Origin: JACCTU01 sp963809175
Lineage (GTDB): Bacteria > Actinomycetota > Thermoleophilia > Gaiellales > Gaiellaceae
Assembly: GCA_963809175.1 (NCBI GenBank)
Contig: CAWEIK010000001.1
Span: forward strand, 310,001 to 374,000
Length of the DNA: 64,000 nucleotides
Direction: 5' to 3'
This document shows positions 35,254-43,813 of the stretch, one piece after another; within the stretch, counting starts at the first letter, position 1, and each line of letters begins with the position of its first letter. The position numbers and the translations under genes were made by a program. Under the pieces are notes generated by a model, which was given only the letters and a program-made list of their open reading frames with translations, did not search any database and had not been told where the DNA came from.

Positions 35254-36548
35254 TCAGTGCGCCTTCTTGAAGTAGTGGTGCTTGCGCCACTTCGCGATCG
35301 TCCTTCGCGAGGTCGAGCAGACTGCTCGTCCGCCCTGCGGAAGTGGATGCCCGACCAGACGCGCACGCTGATGATCTCGTCGAGCGCTTCGGAGAGGCGG
35401 GTGTACGACATCGTGATCGCCGGTGTCGTTGCCGTTGCCGGGACCGTGTCCGTCCACGCCATGTGGTCGGTGTGGAAGAACTCCGACAGCGTTTCGATGT
35501 GGCTCCCACTCAGTCCGAGGTGACCGGACGGGTGGTCCGGGTACGGCGGGCTCGCGATCAGCGAATCCCAGGTCGGATCCGCGTCTGTTCTCGAGTTGCC
35601 GTCACTCCCGGCCTCTTGGATCGCCGTGAGCGGCCTCCAGAACCCCCAGTACTCCTTGTCGGCCCAGACGCTGATCGCCGAGTCGGCAGCGGTCAGATAG
35701 ATCTGGGCGTAGAGGCGTGCACCGTCGGCGGTCGAGAGCCCACGCTCCGTTTCCAGACCACGAACGATCCGAGACCAGGTCCTCCCCGGGTGCTGGGCCC
35801 AGTACACCGCCGCGTCGGTCTGGTGCTGCGTCCGCGTCGAGTTCGTCTTGGCCCCGAGCGCCTTCACCTCGTCGAACTCGCGCGCGTATTGCGGGCTCGT
35901 CAGCGGCCATGGACCCTTCGTGCGGAACTGCGCCGCGCTGTTGATCAGGAAGGGCGTCACGTTCCGGATCCAGCCGTTCGGGTCGTTCCCGCTTGCGAGC
36001 GGACGCCAATCGCCGGGTCCCGGCACGGCGGGCACGGTGAAGCAGCACGCCCCGAACCGTCCGTCGCCCGTTCTCGCCACGATCATCGCGTTCGCGGCTG
36101 CCACCCCGACGGCGATCCCCCGGGTCTTCGCAAGACCGTCGGGAATCTGACTGGGGTGAAGCGCAGCGGCGTACATCGCATCGAGCGTCGTCTGCACCGC
36201 CGACTGATCCCCCGGCACGTCGATCAGGATGCTGGTCAGGACGTGGTACGCAGCTGACGCCGCCGCTGCGTCCTGCGAGTCGAACGGTGTTGCGCTCGGC
36301 GACACGAGGTACGGCGCATAGCCGCCGTCGATCGCGTTCACTGCGTCGTACACCGCAGCGTGCACCATCGCGAGATGCAACATCGAGACAGGCGGTGCCT
36401 GCCAACTGGCAGGGCCGGTCAGTACGGTGGTCGCGTTCAGGTTCCATTGCGTCGCGGCGCTCGCCCCTGCGGACGACGGCGCAGCGAGCGCGGTCAAGGC
36501 GGCGACGGCTACGACCAGGCCGACGGCACGCCTACGGAATGACTTCAC
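35254..36548 (-). CDS. Secreted vanadium haloperoxidase/PAP2-like protein (C-terminal frame break)
   Basis: About 431 residues. Signal peptide MKSFRRRAVGLVVAVAALTALAAPSSAGA, then a helical haloperoxidase/PAP2 fold (LAMVHAAVYDAVNAIDGG). The vanadate/phosphate pocket motifs are present: K-EYWGFW-RP (motif 1), PPYPDHPSGHLGLSGS (motif 2, catalytic His in SGH) and RVWSGIHFRRADEQ (motif 3). A frame change near 35300-35330 leads into the expected short ending KTIAKWRKHHYFKKAH at 35254. Whether it halogenates or is an acid phosphatase cannot be read from sequence. Stand-alone gene. Confidence 0.85.
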
Positions 36549-36631
36549 CTCTCCTCCTCGGTTTCCGTGGGACGGCGAGGGGACTATCCGCCTGTAGCCG
36601 GTGCGATGTCAAGCTGCGCTAGATTCGCGTC

Positions 36632-37830
36632 GTGGCCGTCACGCCTGACGCGCAGCGCTTCGCCCGGCGGACGGGAGGTGATGTAGGCGAGGGTATCGCC
36701 GCGATTCTCTCGCTGCTCGGCCTCCCCGGGCTGATCTCGTTCGCCGGCGGCTTCCCGGATCCCTCGACGTTTCCGCGCGAACGCGCGGCTGCGCTGCTCA
36801 CCGAGTTCGCGGCAAGCGGGGAGACGAGCGCGTTCCAGTACGCACCGACCCGCGGCCTGGCCGGACCGCTCGACGCGGTCGCGTCGCGCCTCGAGGCGAC
36901 GCAGGGACGCAGGCCCGCCGAGGACGAGCTGCTGATCGCGAGCGGCGCGATCGAAGGCCTCGAGCTCGTCTCGAAGACGTTCCTCGACCCGGGCGACGTC
37001 GCCGTCGTCGAGGCGCCGACGTACCTCGGCGCGATCATGGCGTTCCGCGGCTACGACGCCGCGCTGGTCGCCGTCCCGATGGACGAGCACGGGCTCCGGG
37101 TCGACGAGCTCGAGCAGCGGCTCGCAGACGGCGTGCGCCCGAAGCTGCTCTACACGATCCCCGACCACCAGAACCCGGCGGGCGTGAGCATGTCGACCGA
37201 CCGTCGCGAGCGGCTCGTCGAGCTCGCGCGGCGCCACGGGTTCCTGATCGTCGAGGACGTCGCGTACCGCGAGCTCGCGTTCGAGGACGACGCGCTGCCG
37301 AGCCTCTGGAGCCTCGCGCCGGACACGGTCGTGCAGCTCGGGACGACGTCGAAGACGTTCTTCCCCGGCGTCCGGCTCGGGTGGGCAGTCGGGCCGGCCG
37401 AGATCTCCGCGCAGCTCGTGAACGCGAAGCAGAACACCGACCAGTGCGCAGGCGCGCTCGGGCAGAGGCTGTTCGAGGAGTACGTGCGCCGCGGCTGGAT
37501 CGAGGAGCAGCTCGCGCAGTCGCGCGCGCTCTACCGGCGCAAGTCGGAGCGCATGCTCGCCGCGCTCGAGCGGTTCATGCCGCCCGGCACGACGTGGACG
37601 CGTCCGCAGGGCGGCTTCTTCTCGTGGCTCACGCTCCCGGACGGCGTCGACTCGTCCGACCTCGCGCAACGAGCGGTCGAGAACGGTGTCGGGATCGTCC
37701 CCGGCGGCCTGTTCTACGCGGACGGAAGCGGCGCGGACAAGGTGCGCCTGTCGTTCAGCATGGTCGACGAGTCGCAGATCGACGAGGGCATCGAGGTCCT
37801 CGCCTCGCTCGTCGCAAGGTCACTGACATC
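36632..37830 (+). CDS. PLP-dependent aminotransferase, class I/II (MocR/LysN-like)
   Basis: About 398 residues. GTG 36632 start. Fold-type I landmarks: GLISFAGGFPDPSTFP, FQYAPTRGLAGPLDAV, ELLIASGAIEGLELVSKTFLDPGDVAVVEAPTYLGAI, TIPDHQNPAGVSMS, IVEDVAYRELAF, and the PLP lysine in QLGTTSKTFFPGVRLGW. The best family match is 2-aminoadipate/aromatic aminotransferase without a GntR domain. After LASLVARS near 37825 the frame runs on antisense to the next genes, so the natural stop was probably lost to an indel there; the TGA at 37828-37830 in the next frame is the likely end. Confidence 0.85.
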
Positions 37831-38309
37831 GGTGCGGACGACCACGAGCTTGTCGGCGCCGGACTCCGTCACCGCACACCTCGCCACGACGAGCCGCCGA
37901 AGAGCTGGTCGCACGGCCGCGCCGGCCGTCGGCAGCTCGGCCGACCATGAACCGGTCGACGTTCGTGGGCCGAAGCGGACGATGCGTTCGTCGCCGAAGT
38001 CGGTGAGCCAGGACGACGTCGCGGTCTGTCGACGTCGGGACGCGACATCGGCTGCGCCGCTCGGGCCCCGGAACCCCAGTCGGCCACGATCGCGCGGGCG
38101 GCTCGTAGCTCGACGAACTCGCCGATCGCGACGTTGCCCGGGATCACCTCGACCCGATAACCCCCGCCGGGGCGCGGGTCGAGCGAGGCCGACATCCCCA
38201 TCCAGCGCGTCGCCTTGTCCGCGTCGACGAAGAACTCCCACACGGTCTCGGGGCTGGCGTCGATCGCGAGCTCGCGCTCGACCGTGGTGCTCTCAGTCGC
38301 AGCGTCCAC
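37815..38309 (-). CDS. SRPBCC/AHSA1-domain protein (pair 2; several frame breaks)
   Basis: The N-terminal part is clear: GTG 38309 (after GAGAGGAAGGAAC), ERELAIDASPETVWEFFVDADKATRWMG, then DPRPGGGYRVEVIPGNVAIGEFVEL. After a frame change near 38110 the fold continues in pieces, and the end near 37815 is approximate. It overlaps the end of the ArsR gene by 17 bp, as the second ArsR/AHSA1 pair of the window. Given the clear start, indels rather than decay may explain the mess, but a pseudogene is possible. Confidence 0.6.
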
Positions 38310-38614
38310 GTTCCTTCCTCTCCTCTCGTTCCGCTTCACGTTTGAGTGCGTCGAGGCGTTCGTCCCAGAACTCCTCGAGGAATGCCTTGAGTGGGGCGAG
38401 CCCTTCCGGGCGCACCCGGTACAACCGCCTGTGCACCGTTCCGCCGCTCGGTCACGAGCCCCGCCTCCTTCAGCAGCGTCAGGTCCTGGGAGACCGCGGG
38501 CCGCGTGACGTCGAACTGCGCTGCGATCTCTCCCGCCGAAAGCTCCCCGTCGCGGACGAGGGTCAGGATCTGCCGTCGGCGCGGAGCGGCGATCGCCTTC
38601 AGGGCCGCTTCCAT
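38293..38614 (-). CDS. ArsR-family repressor (pair 2; frame break)
   Basis: About 106 residues: MEAALKAIAAPRRRQILTLVRDGELSAGEIAAQFDVTRPAVSQDLTLLKEAGLVTERRNG. A frame change near 38440 restores RRLYRVRPEGLAPLKAFLEEFWDERLDALKREAERE, the usual wing and C-terminal helix of the AHSA1-linked ArsR type. The ending LEEFWDERL closely parallels LESFWTDVL in the pair-3 ArsR. It has no metal-binding Cys. The start codon is only 7 nt after a -10 box, so the mRNA is probably leaderless. Confidence 0.82.
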
Positions 38615-38621
38615 GTCGTGC

Positions 38622-38650
38622 AGTGTAAGCGATTTCTAACGTTAGGTCAA
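38622..38650 (-). promoter_or_regulatory. Promoter/operator of ArsR/AHSA1 pair 2
   Basis: On the minus strand TTGACC (38650-38645), a 17-bp spacer and TACACT (38627-38622), then 7 nt to ATG 38614. The spacer contains the perfect palindrome CTAACGTTAG (38636-38645). The geometry is the same as the pair-3 promoter. Confidence 0.75.
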
Positions 38651-38672
38651 GCTAACGCTCGCGGAGGCCAAC

Positions 38673-39038
38673 TCAGCCCGACGGCGCGCCGCGCGGGTCG
38701 TCCGCGACGATCGGCTCCGCGGCGTCGACCTTGTCGACGATCACGTACTCGTCCGTCCAGGTGACCGCGCGCTCGAGCTCGATCGTCTCGTGGCCCGGTC
38801 GAACGACGAAGCGATCGTCCTGCGCCCGGACGGTCTCGTAGACGTCGAGCGGCACCAGGACTCGCTCGCCGCAGCCCCCCTCGACGCCGCACTCGCACAT
38901 GAACTCCACGGCGCCGTCCGGCGACCACGCCTGCGCGGCCTCTCCGAGCTGCGCGATCCGCTCGTTCACCTCGCGGAAGAGCGCCTCGTTTCGCGCCTGA
39001 CGCCGGAACCGCTCGCCGAGATCGTCCACGCGGCGCAT
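38673..39038 (-). CDS. Hypothetical protein with CECxxxGGC motif
   Basis: 121 residues from ATG 39038. A helical N-terminus (ERFRRQARNEALFREVNERIAQL) is followed by EFMCECGVEGGCGERVLVPLDVYETVRAQDDRFVVRPGHETIELERAVTWTDEYVIVDKVD. The three-Cys cluster C-E-C-x5-C may bind a metal. I have the impression that this architecture (CEC..C, then V-x-L-x-x-YE-x-VR, then PGH) recurs as an unnamed family in Thermoleophilia, but no function is known to me. Confidence 0.7.
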   Translation of the reverse strand: MRRVDDLGERFRRQARNEALFREVNERIAQLGEAAQAWSPDGAVEFMCECGVEGGCGERVLVPLDVYETVRAQDDRFVVRPGHETIELERAVTWTDEYVIVDKVDAAEPIVADDPRGAPSG

Positions 39039-39072
39039 CTAAGCGCATCCGACGTTCCGGCGCGAGTCCGAG

Positions 39073-39678
39073 TCAGGGCCGTTCCGTCGCCAGCCGCAGT
39101 CCCAACGCGACCAGCGCTGCGCCGACGACTGCGTCGACCGCCCGCCGGATCGCCGGGCGGCGCAGGAAGTCACCTGCCCTTGCGACCACCGCGGCGTACG
39201 CCGACAGCCACACGAACGTCAGCGCGCAGAACACGAGCCCGAGCGCGAGCAGCGCACCGAACGACTCGCCGCCGAACTGCGGCAGCAGGCTCGTGAAGAA
39301 GACCGCCATCTTCGGGTTGCCGAGGTTGCTGAGCAGACCCTGTCGGAACGCGCGCGTCGTGTCTGCGCTCGCCGGCTCGCGATCGGTGCCGGCGCGGCGG
39401 CGCACCGCGTCGCGAAGCGACTGGAGGCCGAGCACGACGAGGTAGGCGGCGCCCGCGAGCTTGACCGCCTGGAACACCGGCTCCGACGCGGCGACGACCG
39501 CGGCCAGGCCGACACTCGTCGCGAGCGTCCAGACGGCCTGCCCGGCCGAGACGCCGGCGGCGGTCGCAACGCCTGCGCGGCGCGCACCCGCGAGCGTGTT
39601 CCTGATCGTCAGCGCCGTGTCCTGTCCCGGCGTGGCGATCACGACGACGGCGACTGCGAGAAACGCCAACCAGTCCAT
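39073..39678 (-). CDS. LysE/RhtB-family amino-acid exporter
   Basis: 201 residues with six membrane helices: WLAFLAVAVVVIATPGQDTALTIRNTLAGARRAGVATAAG (the family signature with the PGQD/PGP segment), VFQAVKLAGAAYLVVLGLQSLRDAV, FRQGLLSNLGNPKMAVFFTSLLPQF (second signature with NPK) and a C-terminal helix pair. Expected to export an amino acid or homoserine lactone; the substrate is not readable. Its neighbours are unrelated. Confidence 0.92.
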   Translation of the reverse strand: MDWLAFLAVAVVVIATPGQDTALTIRNTLAGARRAGVATAAGVSAGQAVWTLATSVGLAAVVAASEPVFQAVKLAGAAYLVVLGLQSLRDAVRRRAGTDREPASADTTRAFRQGLLSNLGNPKMAVFFTSLLPQFGGESFGALLALGLVFCALTFVWLSAYAAVVARAGDFLRRPAIRRAVDAVVGAALVALGLRLATERP

Positions 39679-39724
39679 CCGCGCGACCTTACGAAGACTC
39701 GGCCGCCGGGTCTAGGGTTGCGGC

Positions 39725-40066
39725 GTGGAGCTCCCCACGATCAGCTGCGACGAGATCCAGCGCAAGCTCGAGAGCGACGACCGCGTCGTCATCGTCGACG
39801 CGCTCCCGCCGATGTCGTTCGCGCACTCGCACCTGCCCGGCGCGATCAACATGCCGCCCGAGCGGGTCGAAGCGAAGCGGATTCCCGACCAGAACGCGGA
39901 GATCGTCGTCTACTGCGCCAACCCGGAGTGCGAGAGCTCGCTCGACACGGCGCGCCGGCTGCTCGCGCTCGGCTTCACGAACGTTCGTCACTACCCCGGC
40001 GGCAAGGACGAGTGGAGAGCCCTAGGGCTGCCGCTCGAGCGCGCCGGGAAGCCGTTCGTCGCCTAG
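39725..40066 (+). CDS. Rhodanese-domain protein
   Basis: 113 residues from GTG 39725. Single rhodanese domain: VVIVDALPPMSFAHSHLPGAINMPPERV (CH2A-like), EIVVYCANPECESSLDTARRLLALGFTNVRHYPGGKDEW. The catalytic Cys is in YCANPEC, with a second Cys five residues on, a loop form common in single-domain sulfurtransferases. The last 45 bp overlap the convergent Lrp gene. Confidence 0.88.
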   Translation: MELPTISCDEIQRKLESDDRVVIVDALPPMSFAHSHLPGAINMPPERVEAKRIPDQNAEIVVYCANPECESSLDTARRLLALGFTNVRHYPGGKDEWRALGLPLERAGKPFVA

Positions 40067-40552
40067 CGGAGGCCCCCGCCGTGGCACCGGCGCCGAGTGG
40101 ATGATCGACGTCGTCGTCAAGCCGTAGGGCGTGAAGCGGTCGAGCAGCTCCTCGAGGTCGTCGATCGCGCGGAGGTGGAGCTTGAGGAGGTAGCAGTCCT
40201 CGCCGGTGATGCGGTGGCACTCGGCGACCTCGGGCGTCTCGCGTGCGAGCTCGGGGATCCTCGCGAGCTGCCCCGGTGACGGCCTGATCCGCACGACTGC
40301 GGAGATCGGGAAGCCGACGGCGCGCGGGTCGATCTCAGCGTGGTAGCCGGTGATCACGCCGGCGCGCTCGAGCCGCTGCACGCGCTCCGCGACGGCGGGA
40401 GCGGACATCGAGATCCTGCGGCCGAGCTCGGCGACCGTGAGCCGGCCGTCCGCCTGAAGCTCCCTGAGCAAGCGAAGGTTGATCGGGTCGAGCAGGTTCG
40501 CTTCGTAGGCGTTCGCGTCGCGGGTCCGTGCATTGCGAGCCATTCGGGCCAC
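40022..40552 (-). CDS. Lrp/AsnC-family regulator
   Basis: 176 residues. The N-terminal helix-turn-helix DPINLRLLRELQADGRLTVAELGRRISMSAPAVAERVQRLERAGVITGYHAEIDPRAVG is standard, followed by the RAM ligand domain (SAVVRIRPSPGQLARIPELARETPEVAECHRITGEDCYLLKLHLRAIDDLEELLDRFTPYGLTTTSII). Divergent from the EamA gene with a short shared control region, so it probably governs that transporter in response to an amino acid. Confidence 0.92.
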   Translation of the reverse strand: MARMARNARTRDANAYEANLLDPINLRLLRELQADGRLTVAELGRRISMSAPAVAERVQRLERAGVITGYHAEIDPRAVGFPISAVVRIRPSPGQLARIPELARETPEVAECHRITGEDCYLLKLHLRAIDDLEELLDRFTPYGLTTTSIIHSAPVPRRGPPLGDERLPGALERQP

Positions 40553-40598
40553 CGATCCCTTCGTTTTCGTCTTCCGCGGGAACCTCGACGCGACCAGT

Positions 40599-41468
40599 AT
40601 GACGGCCGTGCGATCCGAGCGGGTGCGGCCCGAGCTCTACTTCGTCGGGAGCGCGATCTTCCACTACCTCGGGCCTGCGTTCGCCGTGCTCCTCTTCGCG
40701 CGAATCGAGCCGCTCGGGGTCGCCTGGCTGCGGATCGCGAGCGCCGGCCTCGTGTTCGCGCTCTGGCGCCGTCCGTGGCGCGCGCTTCGCGCCGCCGACC
40801 GCGAGACGAAGCGCCTCGTCTTCGCGCTCGGGCTCGTGTTCGCGGTGATGAACAGCTGCTTCTACATCGCGATCGACCGGCTTCCGCTCGGCACCGTGGC
40901 GGCGATCGAGTTCCTCCCGGTGATCGGGCTCGCGGCGCTCGGCGCGCGCACCGTCAGGAACGCGCTCGCGCTCGCCCTCGCCGTTCCGGGTGTCTACGTC
41001 CTCACGGACGTTCAGCTCGAAGGAGAACCGGTCGGCGTCGCGTTCGCGTTCGCGAACGCCGCCCTCTTCGCGCTCTACATCGTGCTCGCGCACCGCATCT
41101 CTCGCAGCACCGCCCTGAACCGGATCGACGGGCTCGCGGCGGCAATGCTCGTCGCGACGATCGCGATCACGCCGATCGGCGGCTGGGCCGCCGCGCCGGC
41201 TCTGCTCGACCCGGTCGCGCTCGCCGCGGGCATCGGCGTCGGTCTCGCGTCGTCGGTGATCCCCTACGTGTTCGACCAGCTCGCGATGGCGCGACTGACC
41301 CGCGCGACGTACTCGCTGATGGTCTCGCTCCTGCCCGCGACGGCAACCGTGATCGGCGTGCTCGTGCTCTCGCAGGTTCCCTCGCCGCTCGAGGCGCTCG
41401 GCGTCGGGCTCGTGGTCGCTGCGGTCGCCGTCCATCGCGAACCGGACGAAAGGCAAAGGGTGGAGTAA
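40599..41468 (+). CDS. EamA/RhtA-type transporter
   Basis: 289 residues from ATG 40599, ten membrane helices in two EamA repeats (FVGSAIFHYLGPAFAVLLFARIEPLGVAWLRIASAGLVF; LVFALGLVFAVMNSCFYIAIDRLPLGTVAAIEFLPVIGLAAL; FANAALFALYIVLAHRIS; ASSVIPYVFDQLAMARLTRATYSLMVSLLPATATVIGVLVL). Closest in pattern to RhtA threonine/homoserine exporters. The divergent Lrp gene suggests amino-acid control. Confidence 0.9.
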   Translation: MTAVRSERVRPELYFVGSAIFHYLGPAFAVLLFARIEPLGVAWLRIASAGLVFALWRRPWRALRAADRETKRLVFALGLVFAVMNSCFYIAIDRLPLGTVAAIEFLPVIGLAALGARTVRNALALALAVPGVYVLTDVQLEGEPVGVAFAFANAALFALYIVLAHRISRSTALNRIDGLAAAMLVATIAITPIGGWAAAPALLDPVALAAGIGVGLASSVIPYVFDQLAMARLTRATYSLMVSLLPATATVIGVLVLSQVPSPLEALGVGLVVAAVAVHREPDERQRVE

Positions 41469-41592
41469 AGCGCCCTGCAACCGGTCGAAGCAAATGCCTG
41501 CTACCGTGTGACACAAGATCTAGAGCGAGTCGGTGTTCGCGCTTGTGCGCCTCCCTTACTTGTTCGTGAAGTGATGTAAGGAGGTGTTTCAT

Positions 41593-41802
41593 ATGGCTAG
41601 CGGAACCGTTAAGTGGTTCAACGACAGCAAGGGATACGGGTTCATCGCCCCTGAGGACGGTGGCAAGGATCTCTTCGTTCATCACAGCAGCATCAGTGGT
41701 GACGGCTTCAAGACCCTCGCTGAGGGCGCGAAGGTTGAGTACGAGTCGCGCCAGGGCGATAAGGGCCCCGAGGCGACCAACGTCGTTCTCGCCTCCTCGT
41801 AA
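41593..41802 (+). CDS. cspA: Cold-shock protein
   Basis: 69-residue single cold-shock (OB-fold) domain: GTVKWFNDSKGYGFIAPEDGGKDLFVHHSSISGDGFKTLAEG. RNP1 (KGYGFI) and RNP2 (DLFVHHS) are intact, so it should bind single-stranded RNA/DNA. ATG 41593 follows an ideal ribosome site AAGGAGGTG (41578-41586) by six bases, the strongest in the window. The upstream ~120 bp untranslated stretch could hold a cold-responsive leader. A UUCG hairpin follows at 41828-41849, then the IF-1-like gene. Confidence 0.95.
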   Translation: MASGTVKWFNDSKGYGFIAPEDGGKDLFVHHSSISGDGFKTLAEGAKVEYESRQGDKGPEATNVVLASS

Positions 41803-41827
41803 CGAGGAGCGAGATTGAGTAACCGGC

Positions 41828-41849
41828 TGTGGCCGCTTCGGCGGCCACA
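41828..41849. terminator. UUCG hairpin between cspA and infA
   Basis: TGTGGCCGC-TTCG-GCGGCCACA, a 9-bp perfect stem with the extra-stable UUCG tetraloop, 26 bp after cspA. It may be a partial terminator or RNA stabiliser separating the abundant csp message from infA. It also masks a GTG at 41829 that would otherwise extend IF-1. Confidence 0.7.
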
Positions 41850-41873
41850 GCCATCCGAATACGAAAGGTAATC

Positions 41874-42095
41874 ATCGCCGAAAAGGAAGCGAAGGTCGAG
41901 ATGGAGGGCGAGGTGATCGAGGCTCTCCGCAACCGGATGTACCGCATCCAGCTCGACAACGGACATGAAACACTCGGCTACATGGCCGGGAAGATGAAGC
42001 GATACCGAATCCGGATCGGGCTCGGTGATCGCGTGAAGATCGAACTGTCGCCGTACGACCTCGAGCGCGGCCGGATCGTCTACAGGCTGTCGTGA
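41874..42095 (+). CDS. infA: Translation initiation factor IF-1 (start unclear)
   Basis: About 73 residues of IF-1: EKEAKVEMEGEVIEALRNRMYRIQLDNGHETLGYMAGKMKRYRIRIGLGDRVKIELSPYDLERGRIVYRLS. It keeps GDRV-x-IELSPYDL-x-RGRI-x-YR. No ATG/GTG/TTG lies at the usual N-terminus. A GAAAGG at 41863-41868 is best spaced for ATC 41874 (giving I/M-A-E-K-E), a non-standard start. ATG 41901 would lose the first strand, and GTG 41829 sits in the hairpin. Placement between two cold-shock-domain genes rather than in the ribosomal-protein cluster suggests a second IF-1 copy. Confidence 0.85.
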   Translation: MAEKEAKVEMEGEVIEALRNRMYRIQLDNGHETLGYMAGKMKRYRIRIGLGDRVKIELSPYDLERGRIVYRLS

Positions 42096-42352
42096 GGATG
42101 CTCGGCAAGAACCCGCGCGGGAAGATGCTCTGGTTCAACGAGGACAAGGGCCACGGCTACATCGAGACCGAGGAAGGCGAGCGCCTCTACGTCGAGGGCA
42201 CCGGCTTCGTCGCCGACCCTCCCGAAGGTCCCGTCGCCGGCCTCGTCGTCGAGTTCAGGATCGTCGAGGGCCCCGGCGGACGCTTCGCCGAGTCGACGCG
42301 CTTCGTCGAAGACATCTCGCCGCGCCGCGCCAGACGCCGCGGCTCGCGCTAG
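42092..42352 (+). CDS. Cold-shock-domain-like protein
   Basis: 86 residues; GTG 42092 overlaps the infA TGA (GTGA) and ATG 42098 is an alternative. GKMLWFNEDKGHGYIETEEGERLYVEGTGFV follows the CSD pattern (K-x-x-WFN-x-x-KG-x-GYI; second strand RLYVEGTGF in place of DLFVHHS), so RNP1 is near-intact but RNP2 aromatic/His residues are altered. The C-terminus is basic (RRARRRGSR). Probably co-translated with IF-1. Confidence 0.8.
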   Translation: MRMLGKNPRGKMLWFNEDKGHGYIETEEGERLYVEGTGFVADPPEGPVAGLVVEFRIVEGPGGRFAESTRFVEDISPRRARRRGSR

Positions 42353-42376
42353 CGCGTCCCTGCTAGAAGTCCGACC

Positions 42377-43238
42377 GTGAACGGGTTCCCGCTACCCGGG
42401 TCGAGCAACGCCGTGGTCGCCGTGCCGGCACCGGGCGAAGGCGTCGGCTGGTGGGCCGGATCGTCGAGTGCGGCACTCGACGAGGACGGGACGTTCGTCG
42501 TCGCGTATCGCGTTCGCACCGGTGAGAAAGGACGCGGCTCGACGGTCGTCGCGCGCTCCGAGGACGGCGAGCGCTTCACGACCGTCGCCAACCTCGACCA
42601 GGCGCGCTTCGACGCGGACTCGATGGAGCGCCCTTCGCTCGTTCGCACCGACGACGGGCGCTGGCGGCTCTACGTCTGCTCGGCTTCGCGCGCGCCGAGC
42701 AAGCACTGGTGGATCGACGTGCTCGAGGCGGACGACCCCGCCGACTTCGGCGACGCCGAGGCGCGCACCGTCTTTCCGGGCGACGAGCACACCGGTGTCA
42801 AGGACCCGCTCGTGCAGCGCGTCGACGGCGGTTGGCGCGCGTGGATCTGCTGCCACCCGCTCGACGAGCCCGACGAGGAGGACCGCATGACGACGGCGTA
42901 CGCGACGAGCGCGGACGGGCTCGAGTGGACGTGGCACGGCACCGTCATGACCCCGCGGCCCGGGACCTGGGATCAGCGGGGCGCCCGCGTCACCGCGGTC
43001 CTCGCCGACGGCCGCGTCGCGTACGACGGGCGCGCCTCGAAGGAGGAGAACTGGTTCGAGCGCATCGGGCTGGCGCAACTTCACCCGGACGACACGCATC
43101 GAGCAGACGACCGACGACGCCGTCTACGACGCGCGCTACCTCGACGTCGTGCCGCTCCCCGGCGGGGGCTACCGCATCTACTACGAAGCGCGGCTCCCGG
43201 ACGAGAGCCACGAGCTCCGCACCGAGCTCGTTCCCTAG
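42377..43238 (+). CDS. Beta-propeller glycosidase-like protein (frame break)
   Basis: About 287 residues from GTG 42377. Repeated blade motifs: VGWWAGSSSAALDEDGTFVVAYRVRT, TVVARSEDGERFTTVANLD, MERPSLVRTDDGRWRLYVCSAS, HTGVKDPLVQRVDGGWRAWICCH, TTAYATSADGLEWTWHGTVM. After a frame change near 43083: TTRIEQTTDDAVYDARYLDVVPLPGGGYRIYYEARLPDESHELRTELVP. This looks like a five-bladed propeller of the GH32/43/130 superfold. Catalytic acids are not assignable, so enzyme activity is unproven. No signal peptide is seen. Confidence 0.7.
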
Positions 43239-43801
43239 TCGAGCAGGCCCGCGGCTCGGGCCGCGGCGATCGCCTCGACCCGTGAGTGCGCGCCGAGTGC
43301 CGCGAGAATCGCGCGGACGTGGTTGCGCACCGTCTCGCGGGCGATGTGCAGCTCTGTCGCGATCTGATCCGTCGTCGCACCTTTCGCAAGCAGTCGGAGC
43401 ACGTCGCGCTGGCGCGGGGTGAGCTTGACCGGCTTGGGCTCTGCCGGGAGCGGTGGGGCCGCGACCAGCGCGAGCACGCCGACGACCTGGCCGTCCCGAA
43501 CGAGCGGAACCGAGTTGACCTCGACCTGCACCGGGCCGCGGACGGAATGCAACTCGACGTCGTACTGCGTCGACGGAGCTGTCCCGACAACCTTGCTCAT
43601 GAACGCTTCCTGCGCGCGCCGGCGATCCTCGGGCGCAACGAACTCGTTGAAATGCGAGCCGCGAGCCTCGCCCACCACACGACGATGCGCGTGGTTCTGC
43701 CAGAAGATCACGCCGTCGCGGTCGATCGCGTACGCCATGACGCCCACGTCCATCAGCGCGCGCTCGACGTCGGCCTCCAGACGCCCGCGGGCGGGGTCCA
43801 C
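43235..43801 (-). CDS. PAS-LuxR transcriptional regulator
   Basis: 188 residues: a PAS sensor (about 18-115; GVMAYAIDRDGVIFWQNHAHRRVVG and PVQVEVNSVPLVRDGQVVGVLALV) joined to a LuxR/GerE helix-turn-helix (KLTPRQRDVLRLLAKGATTDQIATELHIARETVRNHVRAILAALGAHSRVEAIAAARAAGLL). A one-protein regulator that would sense a small ligand or redox state in the PAS pocket. Its stop overlaps the convergent propeller gene; it precedes no obvious target. Confidence 0.9.
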   Translation of the reverse strand: MDPARGRLEADVERALMDVGVMAYAIDRDGVIFWQNHAHRRVVGEARGSHFNEFVAPEDRRRAQEAFMSKVVGTAPSTQYDVELHSVRGPVQVEVNSVPLVRDGQVVGVLALVAAPPLPAEPKPVKLTPRQRDVLRLLAKGATTDQIATELHIARETVRNHVRAILAALGAHSRVEAIAAARAAGLLD

Positions 43802-43813
43802 GCGCCTAGTCTC

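Noticed and set aside
36632..38764. 710-residue aminotransferase read-through
   Set aside because: Residues after ~398 are antisense to the ArsR/AHSA1 genes and have no fold; a lost stop near 37828 explains it.
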